Below, piece by piece: positions 1-7,102 of a DNA stretch of 36,500 nucleotides (the stretch's first letter is position 1; every line of letters starts with the position of its first letter). Origin of the DNA: Corallococcus terminator (GTDB lineage: Bacteria > Myxococcota > Myxococcia > Myxococcales > Myxococcaceae). The stretch lies in contig NZ_RAVZ01000057.1 of the NCBI RefSeq assembly GCF_003611635.1, positions 1 to 36,500 on the forward strand, read 5' to 3'. The notes under the pieces were generated by a model. The model saw only the letters and a list, made by a program, of their open reading frames with translations, had not been told where the DNA came from and did not search any database. The translations under genes and the position numbers were made by a program.

Positions 1-56
1 ATTCCTCCACTGCTGGACGGCCGGGGCTTCCGAGGGCGTCGCATCCGGCGAGGCCC

Positions 57-74
57 TGTTATAAAGCGCCCCCC
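57..74 (+). promoter_or_regulatory. Extended -10 promoter of ffh, apparently giving a leaderless mRNA
   Basis: TG at 57-58, one spacer base, then TATAAA at 60-65 form an extended -10 element (TGnTATAAT type). There is no good -35 match 16-18 bases upstream, which extended -10 promoters do not need. Transcription would start about 6-8 bases after the box, at 71-73, and the ffh ATG is at 75. The leader would then be 0-4 bases, with no room for a Shine-Dalgarno sequence, and none is visible. The start site is inferred. Confidence 0.5.
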
Positions 75-1727
75 ATGCTTGAGACCGTCACCAAGGGCTT
101 CCGGGCCGCCAAGAACCGCCTCGCCGGCAAGAGCGAACTCACCCCCGACCTGGTGGACGAGTCGCTGCGAGACATCCGCGTTTCCCTGTTGGAGGCCGAC
201 GTCGCCTTCGACGTGGTGAAGAAGTTCGTCGCCCGCGTTCGTGAGAAGGCCGTGGGCGAGGTGGTGCAGACCACCGTCACGGACGCAGGGGGCCAGAAGC
301 GCCGCGTGAGCGCGATGGACCACTTCATCAAGATCTGCCACGACGAGCTGGAAGCCCTGATGGGGCCGGTGGACACGAGCCTCCACCTGAAGCCCAAGGG
401 CCAGTTGTCGGGCATCATGATGGTGGGCCTCCAGGGCTCCGGTAAGACGACGACGACGGGCAAGCTCGCCAGCCGGCTCCTCCAGGAAGGGCGCAAGCCG
501 CTGCTGGTCGCGGCGGACATCTACCGGCCGGCCGCCGTGGATCAGCTCAAGGTGCTGGGCGAGCGGCTGAAGGTCCCCGTCTACCACGAGCCCGGCGTGC
601 AGCCCCCGGAGCTGGCGAAGCGGGGTTACGCGGCCGCGCGCGAGCAGAAGTGCGACGTGGTGATCATCGACACGGCGGGTCGGCTCGCCATCGACGAGAC
701 GCTGATGGCGGAGCTGGAGGCCATCAAGTCCAACGTGCAGCCGGATACCATCCTGCTGGTGTGCGACGCGATGATTGGCCAGGACTCGGTGCGCACGGCG
801 GCCGAGTTCGACCGGCGCCTCACGCTGGACGGCTTCATCCTGACGAAGCTGGACGGTGACGCGCGCGGTGGCGCTGCGTTGTCGATCAAGGAAGTGACGG
901 GCAAGCCCATCAAGTTCCTCGGCATGGGCGAGGGGATGGACAAGCTGGAGGAGTTCCGTCCGGAGGGCCTCGCGGGCCGCATCCTGGGCTTCGGCGACAT
1001 CGTCGGCCTGATGAAGGACTTCGAGAAGGTCGTCGACGAGAAGAAGGCCGAGGACGACGCGCGCAAGCTGTTGTCCGGCCAGTTCTCGATGAAGGACTTC
1101 GTCGAGCAGATCCGCATGGTCCGCAAGATGGGGCCGCTGAAGGACCTGCTGGAGAAGTTCCCGCTCTTCGGAGACCTCACGGAGCACCTGAACCCGGACG
1201 AGAAGGAGCTCACGAAGATCGAGGCGATGTACGACTCGATGACGCAGAAGGAGCGCCTGCGTCCGGACCTCATCAACGCCAGCCGCATCAACCGCATCTC
1301 GAAGGGCAGCGGGCGCAAGCCGGAAGAGGTGAAGGAGCTGCTGCAGAAATTCGGGATGATGCAGCAGGTGATGGGCACCATCGGCCAGAACCCGGGCCTC
1401 TTGGGCCGCATCCCCGGCTTCAAGCAGTTGGGGCAGCTGGGCCAGATGAAGAACATGGACCTGGGCAGCATGTTCGGGAAGGACCCGAAGGCGCTGGAGA
1501 AGGCCATGGCGGGGCTGGGTGGGATGGGCGGAATGGGCGGCATGCCCATGCAGCTGCCCCAGATTGCCCCGGGCTACACGCCCCCCATGGGCCAGGCCGC
1601 GATGGCCAAGGCCCGCCTGATGGGCTACGCGCCGCCCGCGGTGGGCAAGACGGAGGATCGCGACGCGCTCAAGGAGCGCCGCAAGAAGGAGAAGGAGAAC
1701 AAGAAGAAGAACCGCAAGAAGAAGTAG
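75..1727 (+). CDS. ffh: Signal recognition particle protein Ffh (SRP54 GTPase)
   Basis: Ffh binds signal sequences of nascent membrane and secreted proteins, pairs with 4.5S RNA, and docks with FtsY in a GTP-dependent cycle at the inner membrane. The 550-residue protein has the N domain (about 1-90, with the typical ELTPDLVDESLRDIR and LLEADVAF segments) and the G domain with P-loop GLQGSGKTTTTGKL (about 117-130), DTAGR (about 198) and TKLDGDARGG (about 257). The methionine-rich M domain follows (about 330-450). It is about 100 residues longer than E. coli Ffh (about 453). The excess is a Gly/Met/Pro-rich segment (GGMGGMGGMP) and a Lys/Arg/Glu tail ending in KKKNRKKK. The start at 75 matches the family N-terminus. 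The ffh-rpsP-trmD neighbourhood of many bacteria is absent downstream; a lipoprotein gene follows after 193 bases. Function is certain; the role of the tail is unknown. Confidence 0.98.
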   Translation: MLETVTKGFRAAKNRLAGKSELTPDLVDESLRDIRVSLLEADVAFDVVKKFVARVREKAVGEVVQTTVTDAGGQKRRVSAMDHFIKICHDELEALMGPVDTSLHLKPKGQLSGIMMVGLQGSGKTTTTGKLASRLLQEGRKPLLVAADIYRPAAVDQLKVLGERLKVPVYHEPGVQPPELAKRGYAAAREQKCDVVIIDTAGRLAIDETLMAELEAIKSNVQPDTILLVCDAMIGQDSVRTAAEFDRRLTLDGFILTKLDGDARGGAALSIKEVTGKPIKFLGMGEGMDKLEEFRPEGLAGRILGFGDIVGLMKDFEKVVDEKKAEDDARKLLSGQFSMKDFVEQIRMVRKMGPLKDLLEKFPLFGDLTEHLNPDEKELTKIEAMYDSMTQKERLRPDLINASRINRISKGSGRKPEEVKELLQKFGMMQQVMGTIGQNPGLLGRIPGFKQLGQLGQMKNMDLGSMFGKDPKALEKAMAGLGGMGGMGGMPMQLPQIAPGYTPPMGQAAMAKARLMGYAPPAVGKTEDRDALKERRKKEKENKKKNRKKK

Positions 1728-1920
1728 TCCGCTTCAGCGGTGCCCGTTGTTCCCCTGCCCGCCCGTCCCCACCGAATCCCGGGGGCCGGCGGGCAGACGC
1801 ATTTCCAGGGACGGAGCGACCGTCCATCTCGCCGGCTGGATGGAGATCCCCCGTCCCGGATGCCCATGGCAATGTGCCGGGTTGGGACCGACCGGAACAT
1901 CCCTTGCACAAAGCGCCCCC
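1728..1920. other. Gap between ffh and the lipoprotein gene, with small hairpins
   Basis: Just after the ffh stop, CCGC-TTCA-GCGG (1730-1741) is a short 4-bp hairpin. A better one is GGACGG (1809-1814) with CCGTCC (1820-1825) around a 5-base loop. Neither is followed by a T-run, so an intrinsic terminator is not established. No clear promoter is visible for the next gene. The bases just before its ATG (AAAGCG then five C) match those before ffh (AAAGCG then six C). Confidence 0.35.
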
Positions 1921-4035
1921 ATGCCCCGTTTGAAACTCCTGATGTTGTTGAGCTGCGTAGGGTTCGCCCCTGCCTGCATCGATATTCCGCCCATTGAAGA
2001 TCCAGTGGAGGACTCGCAGCCGGATCCCAACGCCGACTTCACGCTCTCCGTGGTTTCCGCCCAGGAACAGGTCCTTCCCGGGGGAACACTGGGCTGTGAG
2101 GTCCAGTTGCTGTGGACTGGGGAGAAGGGAGGAGACGTCACGTTGAGCCTCCTCAACCCTCCCGCCGGCCTCCAACTCCAGCCAGCCACCCTGTCGTCGG
2201 GGGAGGCGCGCAAGTCGCTGAGCATTGGCATCGGGACCTCCACTGCGGCGGGGACCTATTCGCTGACGATCCAGGGCAGGAGTGGTGCGGTCACGAAGCA
2301 GGCCACGCTCGGTGTGACGGTCGGGAAGGCTGGCGATCTGGTCGTGAACTGGGTCGTGCCTGCGCCCGGCAAGGCCTACACCCGTGGGCCGCTGCTGCTC
2401 CAGTTCACGGTGGAGGGTGGTTCTGCGGAGGCCGTGGAAATCCTGAAGGATGCCAGTGTGCTGGCGACGCCGACTGGAACACCCTTCTCATTCACCTGGG
2501 ACACGACCCAGGAGGCGGAGGGCACATACCAACTGTCAGTCCGCGCAACCCGTGGCGGCATCTCCTTCATCAGCGCGGCTCGAACGGTCATTGTCGACCG
2601 AACACGTCCGACGATGAGTTCTATCCAGCCGGCCAGGAACGGCTCACCGGTTGGAGTGAACGAGTCGATCCAGTTCACATTCAGTGAGCCCATGAATCCG
2701 CTAACATTCACCAATGATGCGGTGATTCTCTTCACGAGTACAGGTGCTAGCATTCCCAAGTCCCTCAGCCTTTCCGTGGATGCGAAGACCCTGACCATCA
2801 AGCCACTCAATCCCCTGGTGGCCCCGGGTACCGTCTCCGTCCAGGTCCCCCCAGTGTCGAATGTCATCACGGACCTAGCGGGCAACATCGTTGGCAATGG
2901 CTTCGGTTGGACCTTCTCCGTGCCGACGTGGCTCCCACTGGGAGAGGCAATCAGTGCGGTCACGGGCAAGACGTCGGCAGAGGACGTTGTCTTGAAGATT
3001 GACCGCGACAACCAACCAGTGGTCGCCTGGGCTGAGTCGGATGGAACGGCCAAGAACATCTACGTTACGCGGTGGACAGGAACAAACTGGAGCATGTTGG
3101 GCGCCCCCTTGAGCGGTCTGGTAGCAGCAGGAACCAACGCAGCGAACCCCAGCCTGATCATCGACTCCACCAACCAGCCAATCGTCGCGTGGGATGAGAC
3201 GACTGGCAATGGGTTGGGGCGAGAGCTATTCGCCAGGAGATGGACAGGGAACACCTGGACCGCACTCCCGTCCATTCCCTTGACGAGTGGTGCGGAGCAG
3301 CTTGCGAGTTCAGCCCAATTGGTCATGGACGCCGACGAAAATCTAATTCTCTATGCCGTCGAACAAAGTCCCAACAATTCAACTGTGGTGGGTTTCAAGC
3401 TTCCTCCTACAGGGTCCAACTGGATCGATCTGCATCCAGCGCAACCATCCAATCACTTCCAGGCGGGAGCCCCTTCCGTCGCGACATCAGGTCTGAATGT
3501 CTACACGGCCTACTCGGCCTATGATGATGCGCTTTCACGCAGAGGTGTCGCTGTCCTCCCGAACAACGCCTCACCCCTGGGAGGAACTTCCATTGGGCAA
3601 TCAGCCTACACACCCACAATCGCCGTGGACGTGAATGCACGCCCTTGGATGGCGTGGGCTCAATCAGGTGCTTTCAACCCATTGGTGGATGGGTTGATCT
3701 ACTCAGCCCATTGGATGGGCGCCGACTGGAGCTCTCCAACCCTCGTCAGTACGACGTCAGAAGGAAACAGCGCCCCCAGCCTTGCTTTCGGCGTCGGCAG
3801 CCCGAATGTCCTTGCGTGGAGCGGGGTTGTTGGCTCCGAGCGAAGCATTCTCGTGAGTCATTGCGTGAACGATGTCTGGCAGCCACCAGGAACGCCCCTG
3901 GACGCGCTGACGGCCCCAGGAACGCCCGCCTCCGCGCCTTCTGTGGCAATGGACAAGAATTCTCGCCCAATCATCGCCTGGGCCGAGGCCGATGCGACAG
4001 CCGCGAACATCTACGTCTACCAAATCAACGATTGA
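1921..4035 (+). CDS. Lipoprotein with Ig-like domains and a seven-repeat propeller-like region
   Basis: The frame is open from 1747, but the start chosen at 1921 gives a proper lipoprotein signal: MPRLKLLMLLSCVGFAPAC, with the acylated Cys near residue 19. The mature part begins Asp/Glu/Pro-rich, consistent with a surface or periplasmic lipoprotein. Residues about 147-230 look like a bacterial Ig fold. Residues about 230-338 match a Big_5/SbsA-type Ig-like domain (the TRPTMSSIQPARNG start, the FSEPMNP core). The C-terminal 365 residues hold seven repeats built on P[VI]xAWxE: QPVVAWAES, QPIVAWDET, two diverged copies, RPWMAWAQS, NVLAWSG and RPIIAWAEA. This suggests a seven-bladed beta-propeller. 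No enzyme motif is seen. GC is clearly lower than in neighbours (29 of 60 bases at 3361-3420). It is convergent with the next gene, 28 bases away. Possible roles are adhesion or binding of a surface ligand; function is unknown. Confidence 0.85.
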   Translation: MPRLKLLMLLSCVGFAPACIDIPPIEDPVEDSQPDPNADFTLSVVSAQEQVLPGGTLGCEVQLLWTGEKGGDVTLSLLNPPAGLQLQPATLSSGEARKSLSIGIGTSTAAGTYSLTIQGRSGAVTKQATLGVTVGKAGDLVVNWVVPAPGKAYTRGPLLLQFTVEGGSAEAVEILKDASVLATPTGTPFSFTWDTTQEAEGTYQLSVRATRGGISFISAARTVIVDRTRPTMSSIQPARNGSPVGVNESIQFTFSEPMNPLTFTNDAVILFTSTGASIPKSLSLSVDAKTLTIKPLNPLVAPGTVSVQVPPVSNVITDLAGNIVGNGFGWTFSVPTWLPLGEAISAVTGKTSAEDVVLKIDRDNQPVVAWAESDGTAKNIYVTRWTGTNWSMLGAPLSGLVAAGTNAANPSLIIDSTNQPIVAWDETTGNGLGRELFARRWTGNTWTALPSIPLTSGAEQLASSAQLVMDADENLILYAVEQSPNNSTVVGFKLPPTGSNWIDLHPAQPSNHFQAGAPSVATSGLNVYTAYSAYDDALSRRGVAVLPNNASPLGGTSIGQSAYTPTIAVDVNARPWMAWAQSGAFNPLVDGLIYSAHWMGADWSSPTLVSTTSEGNSAPSLAFGVGSPNVLAWSGVVGSERSILVSHCVNDVWQPPGTPLDALTAPGTPASAPSVAMDKNSRPIIAWAEADATAANIYVYQIND

Positions 4036-4063
4036 TCCTGACAGCGCTTGATTTGCAAGGGGC

Positions 4064-5164
4064 TCAGCCCTGCCGTTTGGGAACAACCAGTCCTCGACTC
4101 AGTCGGTTGAGGACTCGTCGCTTCTGCCGGCGCTTGTAGCTTTCGTGGGCGTTGTCCCCGACCTCATTGCGGCGGGCCGTTTCCTCATCCGCGATCTGGA
4201 ACTCCACCAATGCGAAGGTGACCCGCCCCTTACGAAGGCGGGTGTCACTCTCCGGAGGGGGGAGATACGGATCCATGCGTAGGGGGAGATCCACGACGAA
4301 GTTGAGAACCCGGTAGGACGTTCCCGAGAAGGCATTCCCCATACGGTCTTCGCGGTCCTCGAAGTCCCGGTCCAGGTGGAGCTGGGGGATGAACTGCTCG
4401 AAGTGGGGGTTCTCCGCGAGGAGCCCCTTGAACGGCAGCAGGGTGTTCTCCGTCTGGCCTGGGACGACGAAGTTGAAGGGGAACAGACGCTGCGTGAGGA
4501 AGTAGAGCACCGGAAGCAGGTCGGCGCGGGTGCGGGTGATGACCCGGAACCGCGTGCGGTCATACACCTGGGCCGCCACGGTCTCCTTCTTCGCGATCAG
4601 CTTCGTGACCAGGGAATCACGCGTCTTGATGGAATGCGCGAACTCGACAATGGGAAGCCCCAGCTCCTGCATCTCGCGCGCAACGCCCAGCACCTTCTCC
4701 GTGACCATCTCCGCCAGTTCGGCTTCGGAGGCGGCCAACCGGAAGAGGAGATCGCGCCCCTCGATGTGCTGGATGACGTGCATCACCTTCAGGACGATGC
4801 AGGCGATGCGCCGGTAGCGCGCAAGGCCCTTCGCTCCGGAGGCGAAGAGGAAGAGGTCGTGGATCTCCTCCGGCTGGGCCACCGCGTCCGCGACCCTGTA
4901 GTCGAAGGTCTTGCGCAGGTACTCCACTGCATCCGCGAGCACCGTTCGGGCCCAGTCGTCGTCGAAGGACCGCGACACGTCCAACTGACAGAGGCGAAGG
5001 AACCGGTCCACCTCATCGCGCGACTGGAAGTGCATGCGCCGCCAGTCGATGACGGAGCCGCCTCGCAGGATGAGCCGGATGCGCTCAAGCTCACGCAATC
5101 CCATCTGCGGCACCGGGCAGACAGGAATGGCGGAGAGGACGGGAACGAGAGAAGGGGCCTTCAC
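4064..5164 (-). CDS. Cytoplasmic protein with a diverged RelA/SpoT synthetase-like C-terminal half
   Basis: The start is taken as GTG at 5164: AGGA lies 8 bases upstream, and the ATGs at 5257 and 5104 lack a ribosome site. This gives 366 residues with no signal peptide or TM segment. I cannot name the protein; I think it belongs to a conserved hypothetical family known from myxobacteria. The N-terminal half is helical (WRRMHFQSRDEVDRFLRLCQ). The C-terminal half resembles the (p)ppGpp synthetase fold in order: SIKTRDSLVTKLI (about 178-190) for the basic ATP-site stretch, VYDRTRFRVI (about 201-210) with the metal-binding Asp, SYRVLN (about 283-288) for the YQSLH G-loop, and VEFQI...HESYK (about 320-344) for EIQIRT...AHWKYK with its Glu. 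The G-loop His is Asn and the Arg of EIQIRT is Ala. It could be an active alarmone or nucleotide transferase, or a dead relative. The similarity is from reading by eye. Confidence 0.8.
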   Translation of the reverse strand: MKAPSLVPVLSAIPVCPVPQMGLRELERIRLILRGGSVIDWRRMHFQSRDEVDRFLRLCQLDVSRSFDDDWARTVLADAVEYLRKTFDYRVADAVAQPEEIHDLFLFASGAKGLARYRRIACIVLKVMHVIQHIEGRDLLFRLAASEAELAEMVTEKVLGVAREMQELGLPIVEFAHSIKTRDSLVTKLIAKKETVAAQVYDRTRFRVITRTRADLLPVLYFLTQRLFPFNFVVPGQTENTLLPFKGLLAENPHFEQFIPQLHLDRDFEDREDRMGNAFSGTSYRVLNFVVDLPLRMDPYLPPPESDTRLRKGRVTFALVEFQIADEETARRNEVGDNAHESYKRRQKRRVLNRLSRGLVVPKRQG

Positions 5165-5214
5165 GATGCTGTTCCTAGCTGGCTGGAGCCCCAAGGGAAA
5201 GCCCCGCAATGCGA

Positions 5215-5246
5215 AGGGCCCCAGCCTGGGAGCAGGCAAGGGCCCT
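5215..5246 (-). terminator. Two-step hairpin downstream of the MORN-repeat gene
   Basis: AGGGCCC (5215-5221) pairs with GGGCCCT (5240-5246). An inner GCCT (5224-5227) pairs with AGGC (5234-5237) around a 6-base loop. It lies 20 bases past the stop of the leftward MORN gene and 50 bases before the next leftward start at 5164. No T-run follows, so it may be a weak or Rho-assisted terminator, or simply a leader structure for the 5164 gene. Confidence 0.4.
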
Positions 5247-5266
5247 CGTTGCCGCATCCTGCTCGA

Positions 5267-5749
5267 CTACTTGACCGCGACTTCCTTGCCGTTCTCGAAG
5301 CGGGCCTGGTGGACGACCTTGCCGTCCTCGCTCAGCTCCTGCACCACGCCGTTCTTCAGCCCGTTCTGGTACTCCTCGATGAAGTGGGGCTTGCCGCTGG
5401 CGAAGTAGAGGAGCCGCTTCCCGTGGTAGTTGCTCTCACGGAACTCCGTCTTGCCGTACTCGTTGCCGGCCTCATCAAAGAACGACCAGGAGCCGGTCTT
5501 GAAGCCGTTCGCATACTGCCCCACCGCCGCCTTCTTCCCGTTGGCGTGGAACGAGCGGTAGGGACCGTGCGCGACAAAGCTTCCCCCCGCGAGCTCAGGC
5601 TTGCGGCAGAACAGTCCCTCCTCCTTGGAACCAGACTGCTTGGTCCCTGCGGGGCAGGTCAACTGGGTGGTGGTCTCGCCAGCGAAAGCGACAGGAGAAG
5701 CGAGAGCCAACCCCAGGGTGAACATCCGCATCAGCTTCTTTGACTGCAT
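5267..5749 (-). CDS. Secreted MORN-repeat protein (YwqK antitoxin-like family)
   Basis: The ATG at 5749 is preceded by an excellent AAAAGGAG site; the open frame to 5797 is ignored. The 160-residue product begins with a Sec signal peptide (MQSKKLMRMFTLGLALASPV, cut after AFA). It then carries about four MORN-type repeats of the YwqK kind: GPYRSFHANGKK, YANGFKTGSWSFFDEAGN, SNYHGKRLLYFASGK and YQNGLKNGVVQELSEDGK. Two cysteines sit in the mature N-terminal part (LTCPAG, LFCRKP) and could form a disulfide outside the cytoplasm. The family is often labelled antitoxin because of Bacillus YwqK. Here the protein is exported and no toxin gene adjoins it, so that role is not supported. Myxobacteria have many such exported MORN proteins of unknown function. 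Confidence 0.88.
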   Translation of the reverse strand: MQSKKLMRMFTLGLALASPVAFAGETTTQLTCPAGTKQSGSKEEGLFCRKPELAGGSFVAHGPYRSFHANGKKAAVGQYANGFKTGSWSFFDEAGNEYGKTEFRESNYHGKRLLYFASGKPHFIEEYQNGLKNGVVQELSEDGKVVHQARFENGKEVAVK

Positions 5750-5977
5750 GGAGTCTCCTTTTGAAGTCGCCGGAATGCCCGTGCGCGCACCCGACAAGAC
5801 GAGGAAGCGCTAAACGAAATTCATCGAGCCCACTCGCGTTCCCGAAGGATGCACCAGACCCTCCGTGAGTACCCTGATGGACTCAAACGAAGAGCCCCGC
5901 CCCATGATTCCTGGGCGGGGCTCCAAAGCACTGCGGATGATGAGCGACCCTGACCTTATCCGCCCATCACTCAGTCC
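5750..5977. other. Gap between two leftward genes holding one strong terminator
   Basis: Apart from the terminator described separately, I see no gene and no convincing promoter. The stretch just upstream of the MORN gene is its presumed promoter region, but I found no TTGACA/TATAAT-like pair with correct spacing on the minus strand. Confidence 0.5.
5880..5923 (-). terminator. Intrinsic terminator of the cysteine-rich lipoprotein gene
   Basis: GAGCCCCGCCC (5892-5902) and GGGCGGGGCTC (5913-5923) form a perfect 11-bp stem with a 10-base loop. On the minus-strand transcript it begins 54 bases after the stop at 5978 and is followed by TTCGTTTG, a modest U-rich tail. This is the clearest Rho-independent terminator in the window. 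Confidence 0.8.
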
Positions 5978-6868
5978 TTAGTAGGTGGACTGGAAGCAGA
6001 AGAAGTTGCCGCCCGTGAAGTAGTAGCCCAGGGAAGCCGTGTTGGACGAAGGCAGCACGCAGAGGTTGGCCACGATGTCCGCGCGATCACGGTTCGTGCC
6101 GGTGACCGTGTAGTTGCCCGAAGAGGAGCTGATCGACACACTGGTCGGCTGGCCATTGACGAGAACGTAGAAGAACCCGTTCAGCTCGGCGGCGGTGGCC
6201 GGGAAGGGGGTGCTCGAGTACGCAGAGATGTTGATCTTCACGCGCTTGGTGGTCGAGTTGCCGCAGAAAGCGGTATCCGTCGTCACAGCGCCGGTCCCGA
6301 CCTTGAAGATGATCGGACCCGTGGTGCCCAGCGCCGCCTTGTTGTTGAACTTGTCGTAGTTCTCGCAGGTCGGAGCCGTGGGCGCCTGGCAGGTGCCGCT
6401 GTAGCAGGCCGAGCCGTACGCGCAGGTCGCACGACCCTCGCCGGAGCACGTCGTCGTGCCGCCGACGCACTGACCGGTGGACGTGTCGCAGGTCTCGCCC
6501 GTGCCGCAGTCGCTGTTGCTGGTGCAGCCGGTGTTCGTGCCGGGCTCTTCGCAGCGCTTGGACACCGCGCCGCAGACCAGGGACGTGGAATCATCGGAGT
6601 TGCACAGCTGGTTGGTCTTGCACTGGCAGACCTTCGCCGTGTTGGTCGCACCGGAGAGCGGAGCGCATTCCTTCTCGGTGTCCGGGCAGTCCGCCGCGCT
6701 TTCGCAGGTCTCCATGCACACACCCGCGGACGTGTTGCAGAAGTTGGAGGCGCAGTCCGTGTCGGACGTACACGAGTCGAGCGTCGTCGTGTCATCACCA
6801 CAGGCGGTCAGCGCAAAGCTCATCGTGCTCACCGCGGCGAGCATCACCATCATCTTGCGAAGCTGCAT
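5978..6868 (-). CDS. Cysteine-rich lipoprotein of myxobacterial type
   Basis: The start at 6868 has a strong AGGAGGAA site 6 bases upstream. The 296-residue product has a lipoprotein signal ending in the lipobox LTAC, with the lipidated Cys at 23, then GDDTTT. Residues about 30-165 are packed with cysteines in repeated motifs such as CTSDTDCASNFCN, CESAADCPDTEKEC and CTSNSDCGTGETCD, ending GxC. These disulfide-rich repeats are very common in secreted proteins of Myxococcales. Residues about 165-296 form a Ser/Thr-rich, probably beta domain with few cysteines and no motif I recognise; it ends FFCFQSTY. The gene is a single transcription unit with its own TTGACA promoter, a 5' inverted repeat and an intrinsic terminator. 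It probably sits on the cell surface or outer membrane. Function is unknown. Confidence 0.9.
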   Translation of the reverse strand: MQLRKMMVMLAAVSTMSFALTACGDDTTTLDSCTSDTDCASNFCNTSAGVCMETCESAADCPDTEKECAPLSGATNTAKVCQCKTNQLCNSDDSTSLVCGAVSKRCEEPGTNTGCTSNSDCGTGETCDTSTGQCVGGTTTCSGEGRATCAYGSACYSGTCQAPTAPTCENYDKFNNKAALGTTGPIIFKVGTGAVTTDTAFCGNSTTKRVKINISAYSSTPFPATAAELNGFFYVLVNGQPTSVSISSSSGNYTVTGTNRDRADIVANLCVLPSSNTASLGYYFTGGNFFCFQSTY

Positions 6869-6897
6869 TCGGAACTTCCTCCTGGATTGGTACGTCG

Positions 6898-6931
6898 CCC
6901 GGTGCCTCCGGCCACAACTCCAGGCACCGGG
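6898..6931 (-). promoter_or_regulatory. 10-bp inverted repeat in the 5' leader of the cysteine-rich lipoprotein gene
   Basis: CCCGGTGCCT (6898-6907) and AGGCACCGGG (6922-6931) are perfect inverted repeats with a 14-base spacer. They lie between the predicted start of transcription (about 6942) and the ribosome site at about 6874-6880. The element could fold in the mRNA as a stable 5' hairpin or bind a dimeric repressor in DNA. Confidence 0.5.
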
Positions 6932-6948
6932 TATTGAAGTCGAGCGGG

Positions 6949-6977
6949 CTTTAGTCCCCTCGCTCCAGACGTGTCAA
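6949..6977 (-). promoter_or_regulatory. Sigma70-like promoter of the cysteine-rich lipoprotein gene
   Basis: On the minus strand TTGACA (complement of 6972-6977) is a perfect -35 box. After exactly 17 bases comes CTAAAG (complement of 6949-6954), a poor -10 box. A further inverted repeat, GTGTCG (6981-6986) with CGACAC (7000-7005), lies just upstream of the -35 box, where an activator or repressor could bind. The weak -10 suggests dependence on an activator. Confidence 0.5.
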
Positions 6978-7060
6978 CGAGTGTCGACCGACCTTCCAAC
7001 GACACCGCCCAGGGGAAATTCACTGTTCACGAAAGCGCACAATCCCGCCGCACGGCACAG

Positions 7061-7092
7061 CGACATCGCCGTCAGCTATGACGGCGATGTCG
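7061..7092 (-). terminator. Perfect 14-bp hairpin after gltJ
   Basis: CGACATCGCCGTCA (7061-7074) and TGACGGCGATGTCG (7079-7092) are perfectly complementary with a 4-base loop, 10 bases beyond the gltJ stop. There is no U-tract after it on the minus-strand transcript. It marks the end of the glt operon as a Rho-assisted terminator or a 3'-end stabiliser. Confidence 0.6.
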
Positions 7093-7102
7093 GCGTTTCG
7101 TT

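Noticed and set aside
1880-1912. Sigma54-type promoter (TTGGGAC...TTGCA) before the lipoprotein gene
   Set aside because: The GG and GC elements are much further apart than the fixed sigma54 spacing, so the resemblance is accidental.
4058-4071. Short palindrome between the convergent genes at 4035 and 4064 as a bidirectional terminator
   Set aside because: Only four base pairs form, no T-run adjoins on either strand, and it overlaps the stop codon of the minus gene.
4376-5743. Plus-strand open frame of 455 codons
   Set aside because: It covers two minus-strand genes with good ribosome sites and recognisable domains; its own translation is compositionally biased and matches nothing.
5267-5749. 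Toxin-antitoxin system based on the YwqK-like MORN protein
   Set aside because: The protein has a signal peptide and no candidate toxin gene adjoins; the antitoxin label comes only from a family name.
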